Shown here in pieces: positions 1-7,869 of a DNA stretch of 16,558 nt (positions are counted from its first letter, which is position 1; the number at the start of each line of letters is the position of its first letter). Under the pieces are notes generated by a model. That model saw nothing but the letters and a program-made list of their open reading frames with translations, was not told where the DNA came from and ran no database searches. Both the position numbers and the translations under genes were made by a program. The DNA lies in the NCBI GenBank assembly GCA_934371915.1, contig CAKROE010000049.1:1-16558 (forward strand), written 5' to 3'. The stretch comes from an uncultured Blautia sp. (GTDB lineage Bacteria; Bacillota; Clostridia; Lachnospirales; Lachnospiraceae).

Positions 1-267
<267 letters not shown>

Positions 268-332
268 TTAAAGGTATGATGAAAATTATAATTTATTTCA
301 GGCCAGTGAAAGGGCCTAAAAGTCCAATAGTT

Positions 333-361
333 ATTATAGCATAGCCATTTCGGATTGTCCA
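333..361 (-). promoter_or_regulatory. Sigma-A-type promoter of nifJ-like gene
   Basis: On the minus strand a -35 box TGGACA (356-361) is followed by a 17-base spacer and a perfect -10 box TATAAT (333-338). The start site would fall near 326, giving a leader of about 75 bases ending in the AGGAGG site. Near-consensus boxes suit a highly expressed central-metabolism gene. Confidence 0.75.
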
Positions 362-477
362 ATCAGGATTGTATATTTTCTGTATCTATTTACATACAAA
401 AAAGTTAGCAACAAGCAAGTTTTATGGAGTTTTCAGGCTTCTCCTCTTCCTAATTATATGTTTTTGTGATTTAAGGC

Positions 478-505
478 TTGCAAAATCCTGACTTTACTGT
501 AGAAT
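478..505 (+). promoter_or_regulatory. Candidate promoter of ABC-F gene
   Basis: TTGCAA (478-483), a 16-base spacer and TAGAAT (500-505) lie about 70 bases upstream of the ABC-F start codon on the same strand. The spacing is acceptable and the boxes are moderately good. No better pair was seen in the gap. Confidence 0.5.
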
Positions 506-576
506 AGGAATGAATGGCTAAAACAGCCTGACCCCAAACGACTGAACGAAACCATAACGAAGAAAAGAGGTACCTT

Positions 577-2217
577 ATGATTTCAGCAAATAATATTACA
601 CTGCGTGTTGGCAAAAAAGCACTTTTCGAAGATGTCAACATCAAATTTACCGAGGGCAACTGCTACGGTCTGATCGGAGCAAACGGTGCCGGTAAATCTA
701 CATTCCTTAAAATCCTGTCCGGACAGCTTGAACCGACCAATGGTGACATTGTCATCACACCTGGCCAGCGTCTTTCTTTCCTGCAGCAGGACCACTTCAA
801 ATACGATTCATACAATGTTCTGGACACCGTTATCATGGGAAATGCCAGACTGTATGAAATCATGAAAGAAAAAGAAGCCATCTACGCAAAAGAAGATTTC
901 ACTGATGAAGACGGTATCCGCGCCAGCGAACTTGAAGGTGAATTCGCTGAGATGAACGGATGGGAGGCAGAGTCCGATGCTGCCACTCTTCTGAACGGCC
1001 TCGGAATCGAAACCGAACTCCATTATACTCAGATGGCAGACCTGACCGGCAGCCAGAAAGTCAAAGTACTTCTTGCACAGGCACTTTTCGGAAACCCGGA
1101 CATCCTGCTCCTCGACGAGCCGACCAACCATCTGGATCTGCCTGCTATTGAATGGCTCGAAGAATTCCTGATCAACTTTGACAATACCGTCATCGTTGTA
1201 TCCCATGACCGTTACTTCCTGAACAAAGTCTGCACACATACCGCAGACATTGATTACGGAAAAATTCAGCTGTATGCCGGAAACTATGACTTCTGGTTCG
1301 AATCCAGCCAGCTTCTTATCAAGCAGATGAAAGAAGCCAACAAGAAAAAGGAAGAAAAGATCAAGGAACTCCAGGAATTTATTTCCCGATTCAGTGCAAA
1401 CGCTTCCAAATCCAAACAGGCAACTTCACGTAAACGTGCCCTGGAAAAAATCCAGCTTGATGACATGCGTCCGTCCAGCCGTAAATATCCATATATCGAC
1501 TTCCGTCCGAACCGTGAAATCGGCAACGAAGTACTTATGGTAGAAAACCTTTCCAAAACCATCGACGGTGTAAAAGTTCTCGACAACATCAGCTTTACAC
1601 TCGGACATGATGATAAAGTTGCCTTTGTCGGTGCAAACGAGCAGGCCATCACTACTTTCTTCCGTATCCTGATCGGAGAACTTGAACCGGATGAAGGAAA
1701 TTACAAATGGGGTGTTACAACCTCTCAGGCATATTTCCCGAAAGACAATACACAGGAATTCGATAACGACCTGACCATCACCGACTGGCTGACTCAGTAT
1801 TCCGAAATCAAAGATGCAACTTATGTACGTGGTTTCCTCGGAAGAATGCTCTTCCCGGGTGAAGACGGAGTCAAGAAAGTCCGTGTTCTTTCCGGTGGCG
1901 AAAAAGTTCGTTGTCTGTTATCCAAGATGATGATCTCCGGTGCAAACATCCTGATTCTTGATGAGCCGACCAACCATCTGGATATGGAATCCATCACCGC
2001 ACTGAACAACGGTCTGATCAAATTCCCGGGAGTCATCCTTTTTGCTTCCCACGACCATCAGTTCGTACAGACAACCGCTAACCGTATCATGGAAATCCTT
2101 CCTGACGGAAGACTGATTGACAAGATCACCACATACGACGAATACCTCGCAAGCGATGAAATGGCGAAAAAACGTCACGTCTTCCAGGTCAATGAAGAAG
2201 ACGCTGCCGATAACTAA
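577..2217 (+). CDS. ABC-F family ATPase, YkpA/YbiT subfamily
   Basis: A 546-residue cytoplasmic protein with two ABC ATPase domains in one chain and no membrane segments, the arrangement of ABC-F proteins that act on the ribosome E site. Domain 1 has Walker A GANGAGKS (34-41), signature LTGSQ (156-160), Walker B with catalytic Glu (ILLLDE, 176-181) and switch His210. A basic linker (about 245-300) contains the RFSANASKSKQATSRK segment typical of this subfamily. Domain 2 has a degenerate Walker A (GANEQAIT, 352-359), an intact signature LSGGE (438-442), Walker B ILILDE (458-463) and His492. Overall it resembles Bacillus YkpA and E. coli YbiT as I recall them, not the antibiotic-resistance ABC-F subtypes, so ribosome maintenance is more likely than drug resistance (inference). 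The ATG follows an AAGAGG site; a bidirectional terminator follows the gene. Confidence 0.92.
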   Translation: MISANNITLRVGKKALFEDVNIKFTEGNCYGLIGANGAGKSTFLKILSGQLEPTNGDIVITPGQRLSFLQQDHFKYDSYNVLDTVIMGNARLYEIMKEKEAIYAKEDFTDEDGIRASELEGEFAEMNGWEAESDAATLLNGLGIETELHYTQMADLTGSQKVKVLLAQALFGNPDILLLDEPTNHLDLPAIEWLEEFLINFDNTVIVVSHDRYFLNKVCTHTADIDYGKIQLYAGNYDFWFESSQLLIKQMKEANKKKEEKIKELQEFISRFSANASKSKQATSRKRALEKIQLDDMRPSSRKYPYIDFRPNREIGNEVLMVENLSKTIDGVKVLDNISFTLGHDDKVAFVGANEQAITTFFRILIGELEPDEGNYKWGVTTSQAYFPKDNTQEFDNDLTITDWLTQYSEIKDATYVRGFLGRMLFPGEDGVKKVRVLSGGEKVRCLLSKMMISGANILILDEPTNHLDMESITALNNGLIKFPGVILFASHDHQFVQTTANRIMEILPDGRLIDKITTYDEYLASDEMAKKRHVFQVNEEDAADN

Positions 2218-2229
2218 AATATATATGAC

Positions 2230-2265
2230 AAAAGCTCCCGGATTTTCCATATTCCGGGAGCTTTT
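2230..2265. terminator. Bidirectional rho-independent terminator
   Basis: A perfect 13-bp stem (2230-2242 with 2253-2265) and 10-base loop carry A-runs on one side and T-runs on the other, so it can end transcription both from the ABC-F gene (plus) and from the ybaK operon (minus). The two genes converge on it. Confidence 0.9.
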
Positions 2266-2313
2266 CTTATGCGCACAAAACAACATTTTATTGTATACTC
2301 TGTCAGTTTCTGA

Positions 2314-2796
2314 TCAGTCTTTCATGGTAATATCTGCCAGTTTTCCATTCGTCACCTTGAGAAGGGACTCCAAATCTACCTTCAGGGTAAGTCCGATTCT
2401 TCCACCACTGACATAGATTTCGTCAAAATTTTCTGCCGAAGCGTCAAATACTGTCGGATATAATTTCTTCATTCCGAGAGGACTGCACCCTCCTCTGACA
2501 TAGCCGGTAATCTTGAGAATGTCTTTTACGTGGATCATATCTACCGTCTTTTCACCGACTGCTTTTGCTGCCGCCTTCCTGTCCACTTCTTTTTCGATCG
2601 GTACGACAAACACATAGTAGCCGCCACTTTTTCCTTCCATCACAAGCGTCTTAAATGACTGATCATACGGTGCACCGATCAGGTCCGCACTGTGAAGTCC
2701 GTCAATAAATTCATCACATTCATATGTAAATGCTTCGTATTTTACTTTTTGTCGATCCAGCATTCGCATTGCATTTGTTTTTGCTTCTTTTGCCAT
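2314..2796 (-). CDS. ybaK: Cys-tRNA(Pro)/Cys-tRNA(Cys) deacylase, YbaK/EbsC family
   Basis: A 160-residue single-domain protein of the YbaK/ProX trans-editing superfamily, which hydrolyses mischarged aminoacyl-tRNA, classically Cys-tRNA(Pro). Family marks are visible: FKTLV with the conserved Lys49 (the functional lysine of the family), a hydrophobic YYVFVVP strand (60-66), YVRGGCSPLGMKK (99-111) and the late SGGRIG motif (130-135). Length matches the family. ATG at 2796 has an AAGGA site in the 20-base gap after the upstream membrane-protein gene, so it is the last gene of a three-gene operon ending at the 2230-2265 terminator. Nothing in the operon points to translation otherwise, so co-location may be incidental. 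The exact aminoacyl substrate cannot be read from sequence. Confidence 0.93.
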   Translation of the reverse strand: MAKEAKTNAMRMLDRQKVKYEAFTYECDEFIDGLHSADLIGAPYDQSFKTLVMEGKSGGYYVFVVPIEKEVDRKAAAKAVGEKTVDMIHVKDILKITGYVRGGCSPLGMKKLYPTVFDASAENFDEIYVSGGRIGLTLKVDLESLLKVTNGKLADITMKD

Positions 2797-2816
2797 GTTA
2801 TCCTTCTTTCCTGCCT

Positions 2817-3695
2817 TTACCTTGTTGCATGTTTTTCTTTATTTTTGCGTTTTTCTTCACGTCTTGAAATTTTTTTCCAGAGTTCTTCGCCTTCACGGTC
2901 ATCATCATCCATCATCTCTCTGACAATTTCTTCATCCAGACGCTCCTCTTCCGCTGCTGACAGCATTCTTCTGTTTTCCTGTCTTGCAGGTCTTCTTTTG
3001 ATTCTTTTCTGTGGAATGTATTCTTTTGGGTCTACATAGTCAGAACTGTTTTCGGCCTCTTCATAAAGTTCATCCTCATCGTCATCCTCATCGTCTTCAG
3101 CCCTTTTTCGGCGGTTCGTTGCAAACTGGATCAGCATTCCGAGAATTGCAAATCCAGCACTCATCCCCAGTCCATAAGGAAAATCTGCAAGTCCGCCAAG
3201 CTTTGCTGCTGAAACACCCGCCATAGCACCACCCAGAAGAGAAGTTCCGACGATCAGAACTTCTCTCGCCTGCCGCATGGCAAGCACACCAAGGCCAGCT
3301 CCCAAAAGCAGACAGAAGAAGAATACCAGTGAAGAAGTCGGATGAAAAATATAAATTCCAAGCCCGATTCCAATACCGGCTCCCAAAATAAAAATACCAA
3401 TCTTATAGCTGACAAACGCGATCACCGCAAGCACTACACCAATTCCTACCATAATCACAGCATACATATATTTCTCAGTCACACCGCCAGAATAAGCTAC
3501 TCCGAATCCAACTCCGGCTCCAATGATAAATCCACAGAGCATCATCCAGAACCGAAGCAGACGATATCCCAGAATACAGTTTATCGCGCCGAAAACGAGC
3601 AATACAGCAAACCCGATCATGGAAATATCAGTCAGGGCAGGTATTGTCCTGGCATTTTCAATCATATTCATTAACTGCTGTAACATATCGTTCAT
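2817..3695 (-). CDS. TMEM198-like (DUF4203-type) polytopic membrane protein with charged C-terminal tail
   Basis: A 292-residue protein. Residues 22-192 form about seven closely spaced hydrophobic, Gly-rich segments (for example FIIGAGVGFGVAYSGG and GAGIGIGLGIYIF), a pattern I associate with the DUF4203/TMEM198-like family. From residue 193 the chain turns abruptly soluble: an acidic stretch EDDEDDDEDELYEEAE (199-214) is followed by a mixed-charge helix-forming tail to residue 292, ending in a Lys/Arg cluster. The tail is probably cytoplasmic, given the NRRKR cluster after the last membrane segment (inference). The start has an AGGAGG site (3701-3706) five bases upstream, in the 15-base gap after the transglutaminase-like gene, so the two are co-transcribed. 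Function is unknown; the family name carries no biochemical role I can state with confidence. Confidence 0.75.
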   Translation of the reverse strand: MNDMLQQLMNMIENARTIPALTDISMIGFAVLLVFGAINCILGYRLLRFWMMLCGFIIGAGVGFGVAYSGGVTEKYMYAVIMVGIGVVLAVIAFVSYKIGIFILGAGIGIGLGIYIFHPTSSLVFFFCLLLGAGLGVLAMRQAREVLIVGTSLLGGAMAGVSAAKLGGLADFPYGLGMSAGFAILGMLIQFATNRRKRAEDDEDDDEDELYEEAENSSDYVDPKEYIPQKRIKRRPARQENRRMLSAAEEERLDEEIVREMMDDDDREGEELWKKISRREEKRKNKEKHATR

Positions 3696-3710
3696 AATAG
3701 CCTCCTCTTT

Positions 3711-4904
3711 TTAAAAGATAAAATATAATGTTTTCAGATTCTGCAGGATCCCGTAATGATACTGAACCGTGCTGAGGCCGTGCAGACTCATGTAATATCC
3801 TGCCACATCCTGTATTTTTTCTTCCTGTATATATTGCCGACAGGCAGCATCAAAAGCCTCCTCTGATGTATATTTGAGGCGAACCACTGCTGCCCCGTTA
3901 TCCAGCCGCATGCAGCAGAAATCATAAAATCCCTGTGCATCATATGTATCAAAACACGCCTGATTCAGCACATAAAAATTGCAGTCTGTTGCTGTGCAGG
4001 CCGGCAGCGGAAATTCATCCGATGCTGTATATATCTTCTCATATTCTTCCGGAAACGGACACAGATAATCATAAATGATCGTCTTGTGTTCCGCAAGCTG
4101 TACGGCATCTCCCTGCAAAAAACCCGGCTGATCACCATTTGTCGCATCCACATAATAATACTGTCCATCTATCTCTACAATGTCCCAGGCATGGCCTTCA
4201 TCACTGTCTTTGCTGTCACCCTCCACGTAAATACAGGGGACATTCATCCGCTCCAGGAGATATTGTACAGCTCTCGCATAACCGGCACAAACGGCTCTTT
4301 TCTTCCAGAAAATTCCGGCGATATTCTGGTCATCATCTGATGATTCATATTCCGCAAGATCAATAAGATACGAATAGACTGTCTTTACTTTATCATATGT
4401 ATCTGTTTCTTCCGTAATCTGTCCGTTCACCTCGGTAAATGCCTGTTCCATTGCCGCTGTAATTTCCGTAATTTCTGCTTCTGTATAAGTATATCCCGGT
4501 GAAAACCGACAGTATGCGTCCCCTTTATAACTTGTCGTATATACATTTTTACGGTTATGGACCCAGAACAATTCCGAATGATCTTTCAACACTGCATGAT
4601 ATGCCTTGCTGACCAGGTTTTCATCCGCAGTGGTAAGATAAATTTCCTCCTGTCGCTCCCGGATGCCGTCAAGCATCTCCCGATATATTTTCTGCTCTTC
4701 TTCATCCAGAAGATGAAAATAGTATTCCTGATGTCCTGCATCCGTCTGCACAGTTTCTTTCTGTCGGAGTGTTCTCACTTCTTCCGGCTCCAGGTCCAAC
4801 AAACTCTTCGGATTGCCCAGACATAAGATGCCGGCAAATACCAGAACTGCAAAAACAAACAGAACTTTTCCTGTTTTTCGGTGCCTTTGCCGCTTTCTAC
4901 TCAT
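3711..4904 (-). CDS. Exported or membrane-anchored transglutaminase-like cysteine protein
   Basis: A 397-residue protein. I start it at ATG 4904 (MSRKRQRHRK), which has an AAGGAG site six bases upstream, and not at an upstream ATG at 4958 that lacks one. A basic N-terminus and hydrophobic stretch (about 13-30) look like a signal anchor or signal peptide. The core (about 165-260) shows the papain-like transglutaminase triad: Cys206 in KKRAVCAGYARAV, His238 in DEGHAWDIVEIDG, Asp253 in YYYVDAT. Bacterial proteins of this type act as proteases or amidases, or as non-catalytic surface proteins; real cross-linking activity is uncommon. The C-terminal 140 residues are not recognised. It is first of three tightly spaced genes. 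A terminator-like hairpin precedes it and no separate promoter was found in the 77-base gap, so it may depend on read-through from the NlpC/P60 gene. Confidence 0.85.
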   Translation of the reverse strand: MSRKRQRHRKTGKVLFVFAVLVFAGILCLGNPKSLLDLEPEEVRTLRQKETVQTDAGHQEYYFHLLDEEEQKIYREMLDGIRERQEEIYLTTADENLVSKAYHAVLKDHSELFWVHNRKNVYTTSYKGDAYCRFSPGYTYTEAEITEITAAMEQAFTEVNGQITEETDTYDKVKTVYSYLIDLAEYESSDDDQNIAGIFWKKRAVCAGYARAVQYLLERMNVPCIYVEGDSKDSDEGHAWDIVEIDGQYYYVDATNGDQPGFLQGDAVQLAEHKTIIYDYLCPFPEEYEKIYTASDEFPLPACTATDCNFYVLNQACFDTYDAQGFYDFCCMRLDNGAAVVRLKYTSEEAFDAACRQYIQEEKIQDVAGYYMSLHGLSTVQYHYGILQNLKTLYFIF

Positions 4905-4927
4905 CTGGTGCTCCTTTGTCCTGTGTT

Positions 4928-4974
4928 CAAAAATATCAAAACACCCGTGACAGGCCACGAAAGACCTGCACGGG
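4928..4974 (-). terminator. Rho-independent terminator after the NlpC/P60 gene
   Basis: On the minus strand a 10-bp stem with one bulged base (4944-4954 with 4965-4974) and a 10-base loop is followed by a T-rich run (4928-4943, TGTTTTGATATTTTT). It sits between the NlpC/P60 stop and the next gene 77 bases on. The bulge and interrupted T-run suggest partial termination. Confidence 0.7.
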
Positions 4975-4981
4975 CTGAACT

Positions 4982-7003
4982 TTAATCTTCAAATACGATT
5001 TCTATATCGCTGTCATCTGCATCCGGTTTCTTAGGAAGGATTTCAAAATCACTGTCTGATGAATCAAATACATTCTGATCAAGGATTTCCTGAAGAACAT
5101 CATTTACCGGAGATGTCGCTGTCGCGCTGCCGTCGGAAGTAAATGTCTCATCTTCGTCATCATCCACAATCGTGATTTCCATTTCATCACTACTGTCATC
5201 GACAGTCTCATCTGCCGCTCCTGTCTCAGATGTAAGTGTTTCATCCGGCGCTGCAGTCAGGTTTTTCTCTGTATCTGCTGTCTCTGTAGCACTGACTGCC
5301 TCTGCATTGCTTGCAGACGCTCCTTCGCTTTCCATCTGTGTAACTTCTTCCTGTGTCGGATAGAAAGATGGCTGTCTGATATAACGGAAACTTGCACCAT
5401 ATGCTTCACCTACAGTAACTCCGTTCTTACTGGAAGAACAGTGCACTGCAATCCAGTCACCGGCATCGGTTTTTCCACAGATAATACCGACATGATTGTC
5501 ACTTCCTGCCTCCGGTCCTTTCTGAAAAACAAGATCGCCAGGCTGTGCATCCTGCTCGCTGACCACATTGGCCTTTTCCCACTGATCGGATGTACCGTCA
5601 CCAACACTGTCCTGCATTCCCTGATTCAGATAACCATTGATCACAGACCAGGTAACAAATCCGCTGCAGTCAAGCCCGTACGCTCTGACTGTACCGGTGC
5701 TGGCACTGCCTGTGGCAGAAACCTTCTCAGCTGTTCCCCAGCTCGGGTCTTCACCGATTGTTGTAGATTTTCCACCCCAGAAATATCCGACTTCTCCCAC
5801 CAGCGAATATGCAGCAGTGATAACATTTACTCGTTCTTCCGATACATCATCACCAACGCTCTGGCGTACAAACCCTTTTGCGTCAGTAACGATCGCACAG
5901 AGAAGCTTACAGTCGGTTTCTACATATTTTTTAAGAACACTTCTGTCGTTCTGAGAAATATTATTCTGCTTAATGTAGTTGTTGATGTGATAGTTTCCAT
6001 AGGAAACATGTGTAATATTGTCTTTGTCTCTGACAATCGGATTCATCTGTGCAAAAATCTTCGCAAGTTCATCCTTACTGGATGCATCCAGTGTAAATTC
6101 CTTTACTCCATTCTGGCTCTGCTCATATACATATACAGCCAGAATATCCTGCCAGTTGCGTACAAGCAGGGAATCTGCAGAAGTAGTAAGTCCGTCTGAT
6201 CTGTTGTCGCTCACGTCGGAAAGTTTATTTTTTTCTTTGTATTCTGCCTCGATTTCATTCATGACAGATGCAAAATCATCAGAAAATGTAAGCTGATAAT
6301 TTCCTTTCAGGCTGTCCAGATAAAATTCCTTACCTGCATGGAGGTTAGAAACATAATAAACCGGTGTTCCGGTCTTTCCGGTCTCACTTGCCTTACTTCC
6401 ATCTGTAAAGGCTGATGTATCTGCATTCTGCTTCTTCTGAAGCTCGGCAATCTTGCTCTCAAAACCGACCAGTAAATTATAATTTGTCACAAGTTTCTTC
6501 TGATCTGCTGAAATACTGTTATATATCGCACGAAGTTCCTGAACCTTCGCAGCATGATCCAGTGTCAGAGTCTGTCCTGCCAGAGCATTAATGCCGTCGA
6601 TCAGTGTCTGTACAGCCGCCGATTTCGAGCCATCATCAAAAACCTGATCCGGTGTTGGTGTAACCGGATCCGGTGTCGGTGTATCTATTCCGGGATCCGG
6701 CGTCGGTGTATCCGGATTCGTCGGTGTCGGATCTATCGGATCCGGATCTGGTGTCGGTGTATCTGTTCCGGGATCCGGTGTCGGTGTATCTATTCCGGGA
6801 TCCGGCGTCGGTGTGTCTGTTCCGGGATCCGGTGTCGGTGTATCTGTTCCGGGATCGGTAATCTCACTGCCATCCCCCAGATCGTCTCCCTCGCTGCTTA
6901 CCGCAACATCTTCCTCCGCCGCCATGACGCTCAGCGGACTGGTCAGAACCATTGCAGATAATATAGTCATACATAAACATTTGGTCAGATATTTGTTCTT
7001 CAT
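4982..7003 (-). CDS. Secreted NlpC/P60 family cell-wall peptidase with Pro/Thr/Asp-repeat linker
   Basis: A 673-residue exported protein. Order: Sec signal peptide (1-29, ending SVMAA); acidic stretch; Pro-Thr-Asp-Gly repeat linker built on DTPTPDPGT (49-119); small helical module (about 121-195) of a type seen repeatedly in Gram-positive surface proteins; a region with NWQDILAVYVYEQ (283-295); NlpC/P60 domain (about 391-548); acidic Ser/Asp/Glu-rich tail (550-673). Catalytic residues are visible: Cys446 in GLDCSGFV, His504 in NHVGIICG, and third polar residue His521. Such enzymes cleave gamma-D-Glu-diamino acid or related stem-peptide bonds in peptidoglycan. No sortase signal or membrane anchor follows. 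The start is uncertain: ATG 7003 has an AGGGAG site 15 bases upstream, while GTG at 7039 has AGGA eight bases upstream and adds 12 residues. I chose ATG because it gives a compact signal peptide. Confidence 0.9.
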   Translation of the reverse strand: MKNKYLTKCLCMTILSAMVLTSPLSVMAAEEDVAVSSEGDDLGDGSEITDPGTDTPTPDPGTDTPTPDPGIDTPTPDPGTDTPTPDPDPIDPTPTNPDTPTPDPGIDTPTPDPVTPTPDQVFDDGSKSAAVQTLIDGINALAGQTLTLDHAAKVQELRAIYNSISADQKKLVTNYNLLVGFESKIAELQKKQNADTSAFTDGSKASETGKTGTPVYYVSNLHAGKEFYLDSLKGNYQLTFSDDFASVMNEIEAEYKEKNKLSDVSDNRSDGLTTSADSLLVRNWQDILAVYVYEQSQNGVKEFTLDASSKDELAKIFAQMNPIVRDKDNITHVSYGNYHINNYIKQNNISQNDRSVLKKYVETDCKLLCAIVTDAKGFVRQSVGDDVSEERVNVITAAYSLVGEVGYFWGGKSTTIGEDPSWGTAEKVSATGSASTGTVRAYGLDCSGFVTWSVINGYLNQGMQDSVGDGTSDQWEKANVVSEQDAQPGDLVFQKGPEAGSDNHVGIICGKTDAGDWIAVHCSSSKNGVTVGEAYGASFRYIRQPSFYPTQEEVTQMESEGASASNAEAVSATETADTEKNLTAAPDETLTSETGAADETVDDSSDEMEITIVDDDEDETFTSDGSATATSPVNDVLQEILDQNVFDSSDSDFEILPKKPDADDSDIEIVFED
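6647..6859 (-). repeat. 27-bp tandem repeats encoding the PTPDPGTDT linker
   Basis: Imperfect 27-bp units encode the nine-residue motif DTPTPDPGT/I inside the NlpC/P60 gene. Four near-identical units lie at the N-terminal side, followed by a degenerate DPIDPTPTNP spacer and two further partial units. Such linkers extend the catalytic domain through the cell wall. The DNA repetition makes copy-number change by slippage likely (inference). Confidence 0.85.
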
Positions 7004-7100
7004 TCTGGTAAAAAATTGCTCCCTTCTGTCTAAGAACACATCTTCATTCCTGTAAAAATATGTTTCTTCATTCTAACTTACCCACACAATAACTGCCGTA

Positions 7101-7129
7101 ATTTTATCATATTGATTCTCAAAAATCAA
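7101..7129 (-). promoter_or_regulatory. Promoter of the NlpC/P60 gene
   Basis: Minus-strand TTGATT (7124-7129), a 17-base spacer and TAAAAT (7101-7106) lie about 100 bases upstream of the gene. The -35 box overlaps the T-run of the preceding gene's terminator. Confidence 0.65.
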
Positions 7130-7153
7130 CCGCCGGAGGATTCCTCCGGCGGT
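7119..7153 (-). terminator. Rho-independent terminator of the PLC-like gene
   Basis: A GC-rich perfect inverted repeat of two 12-base arms (7129-7140 and 7142-7153) around a single central base is followed on the minus strand by TTGATTTTTG. It lies 25 bases past the stop codon of the PLC-like gene. The innermost bases must form the loop, leaving a stem of about ten pairs. Confidence 0.85.
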
Positions 7154-7178
7154 ATTTCATACTTTTTTCATATTTTGC

Positions 7179-7775
7179 TCACATCACTGCAGTTGCATAT
7201 TCTGCCATCGGATCTTTCATGCAAAGCTGAAAAAGCCCCTGAAATACCTGATAGCAGACACTGAGAATATAATGAATATCCTCCTCTACGCTGCGTTTGC
7301 AGTTCATATATCTGCGATGGTGAACTTTAATGTACTCGAGAAGCTGATTCAAGGTCTCAAAATGAATCACATGCTCCGCATAGGCTTCCGCCTTCCCCTC
7401 CTGAACAAATGCCTTCAATTCATTTTTCAGGTGTTTCTCATAGGAGTTGTGCTGACGAAACGTTCCGTCAAACGTCTTATTGTGCGGAAATGTAAAATAA
7501 TCTGCAATATAATGCATAACCTCCCCCGCACGACGCCAGAACACACGGTCATTATAGTTTTCTCCCACCTGAACGAGACGTCGGATTTTCCCCTGCACTT
7601 CATCGAATGTGCCAAAATATTCATGCCTTTTGGTTATAAATGACGGCTGAATGTCCGGAAGGATATTGCCCAGGCAAAATGCTTTTCTATGTGACTGAAG
7701 GCTTTCATTGGCTGGCATCTGATCTGCCAGATATCTTGCCAGTAATATATGCGACTTTTTTCTCAAACTAAACAC
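7179..7775 (-). CDS. Zinc-dependent phospholipase C-like protein, no signal peptide
   Basis: A 198-residue protein resembling the zinc-dependent phospholipase C/S1-P1 nuclease-like helical fold (the Zn_dep_PLPC family as I recall it). Candidate metal ligands follow the family pattern: His9 near the N-terminus (KKSHILLA), Asp41 in GNILPDIQPS, His51, then H88xxxD92 and His98 in MHYIADYFTFPHN, and a later His pair (109, 115). Unlike secreted clostridial PLC toxins it is short and has no signal peptide or C2-like domain, so a cytoplasmic hydrolase is more likely than a toxin (inference). The frame opens with GTG at 7775; a TTG three codons later (LRKKSHI) is an alternative start, and neither has a strong Shine-Dalgarno. 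It has its own promoter (7817-7845) and terminator and appears monocistronic. Substrate is unknown. Confidence 0.78.
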   Translation of the reverse strand: MFSLRKKSHILLARYLADQMPANESLQSHRKAFCLGNILPDIQPSFITKRHEYFGTFDEVQGKIRRLVQVGENYNDRVFWRRAGEVMHYIADYFTFPHNKTFDGTFRQHNSYEKHLKNELKAFVQEGKAEAYAEHVIHFETLNQLLEYIKVHHRRYMNCKRSVEEDIHYILSVCYQVFQGLFQLCMKDPMAEYATAVM

Positions 7776-7816
7776 TTCTTTCTTTATTCAAAGCCAGTTT
7801 ACCATAACCAACATAT

Positions 7817-7845
7817 ACTATAGCAGATTTGTAACTATTCTTCAA
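7817..7845 (-). promoter_or_regulatory. Promoter of the PLC-like gene
   Basis: Minus-strand TTGAAG (7840-7845), a 17-base spacer and TATAGT (7817-7822) lie in the 94-base gap between the C39-like gene and the PLC-like gene, about 40 bases before the start codon. Confidence 0.68.
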
Positions 7846-7869
7846 ATAAAGTTTTTATAAAGTTTTCTT

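Noticed and set aside
511..528. Short leader peptide (MAKTA) before the ABC-F gene
   Set aside because: The predicted transcript starts at or after its would-be ribosome binding site and no attenuator hairpin follows.
4905..4958. Upstream ATG adding 18 residues to the transglutaminase-like protein
   Set aside because: It lies within the terminator hairpin, lacks a Shine-Dalgarno, and would bury the basic signal-anchor N-terminus.
5441..6199. 252-codon plus-strand open frame opposite the NlpC/P60 gene
   Set aside because: Its product resembles no family I recognise and it lies wholly inside a well-supported gene with clear catalytic motifs.
6647..6859. CRISPR-like spaced repeats
   Set aside because: Units are contiguous, in frame, 27 bases long and code for a protein linker; no spacers and no cas genes.
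6554..6961. Plus-strand open frame with repeated Arg/Cys/Ile-rich units
   Set aside because: It is the antisense reading of the PTPDPG repeats in the NlpC/P60 gene; no ribosome binding site and a composition artefact of the repeats.
7034..7049. Mini-ORF (MKMCS) ahead of the NlpC/P60 gene
   Set aside because: Five codons overlapping the alternative GTG start; the AGGA serves either equally and nothing supports a regulatory peptide.
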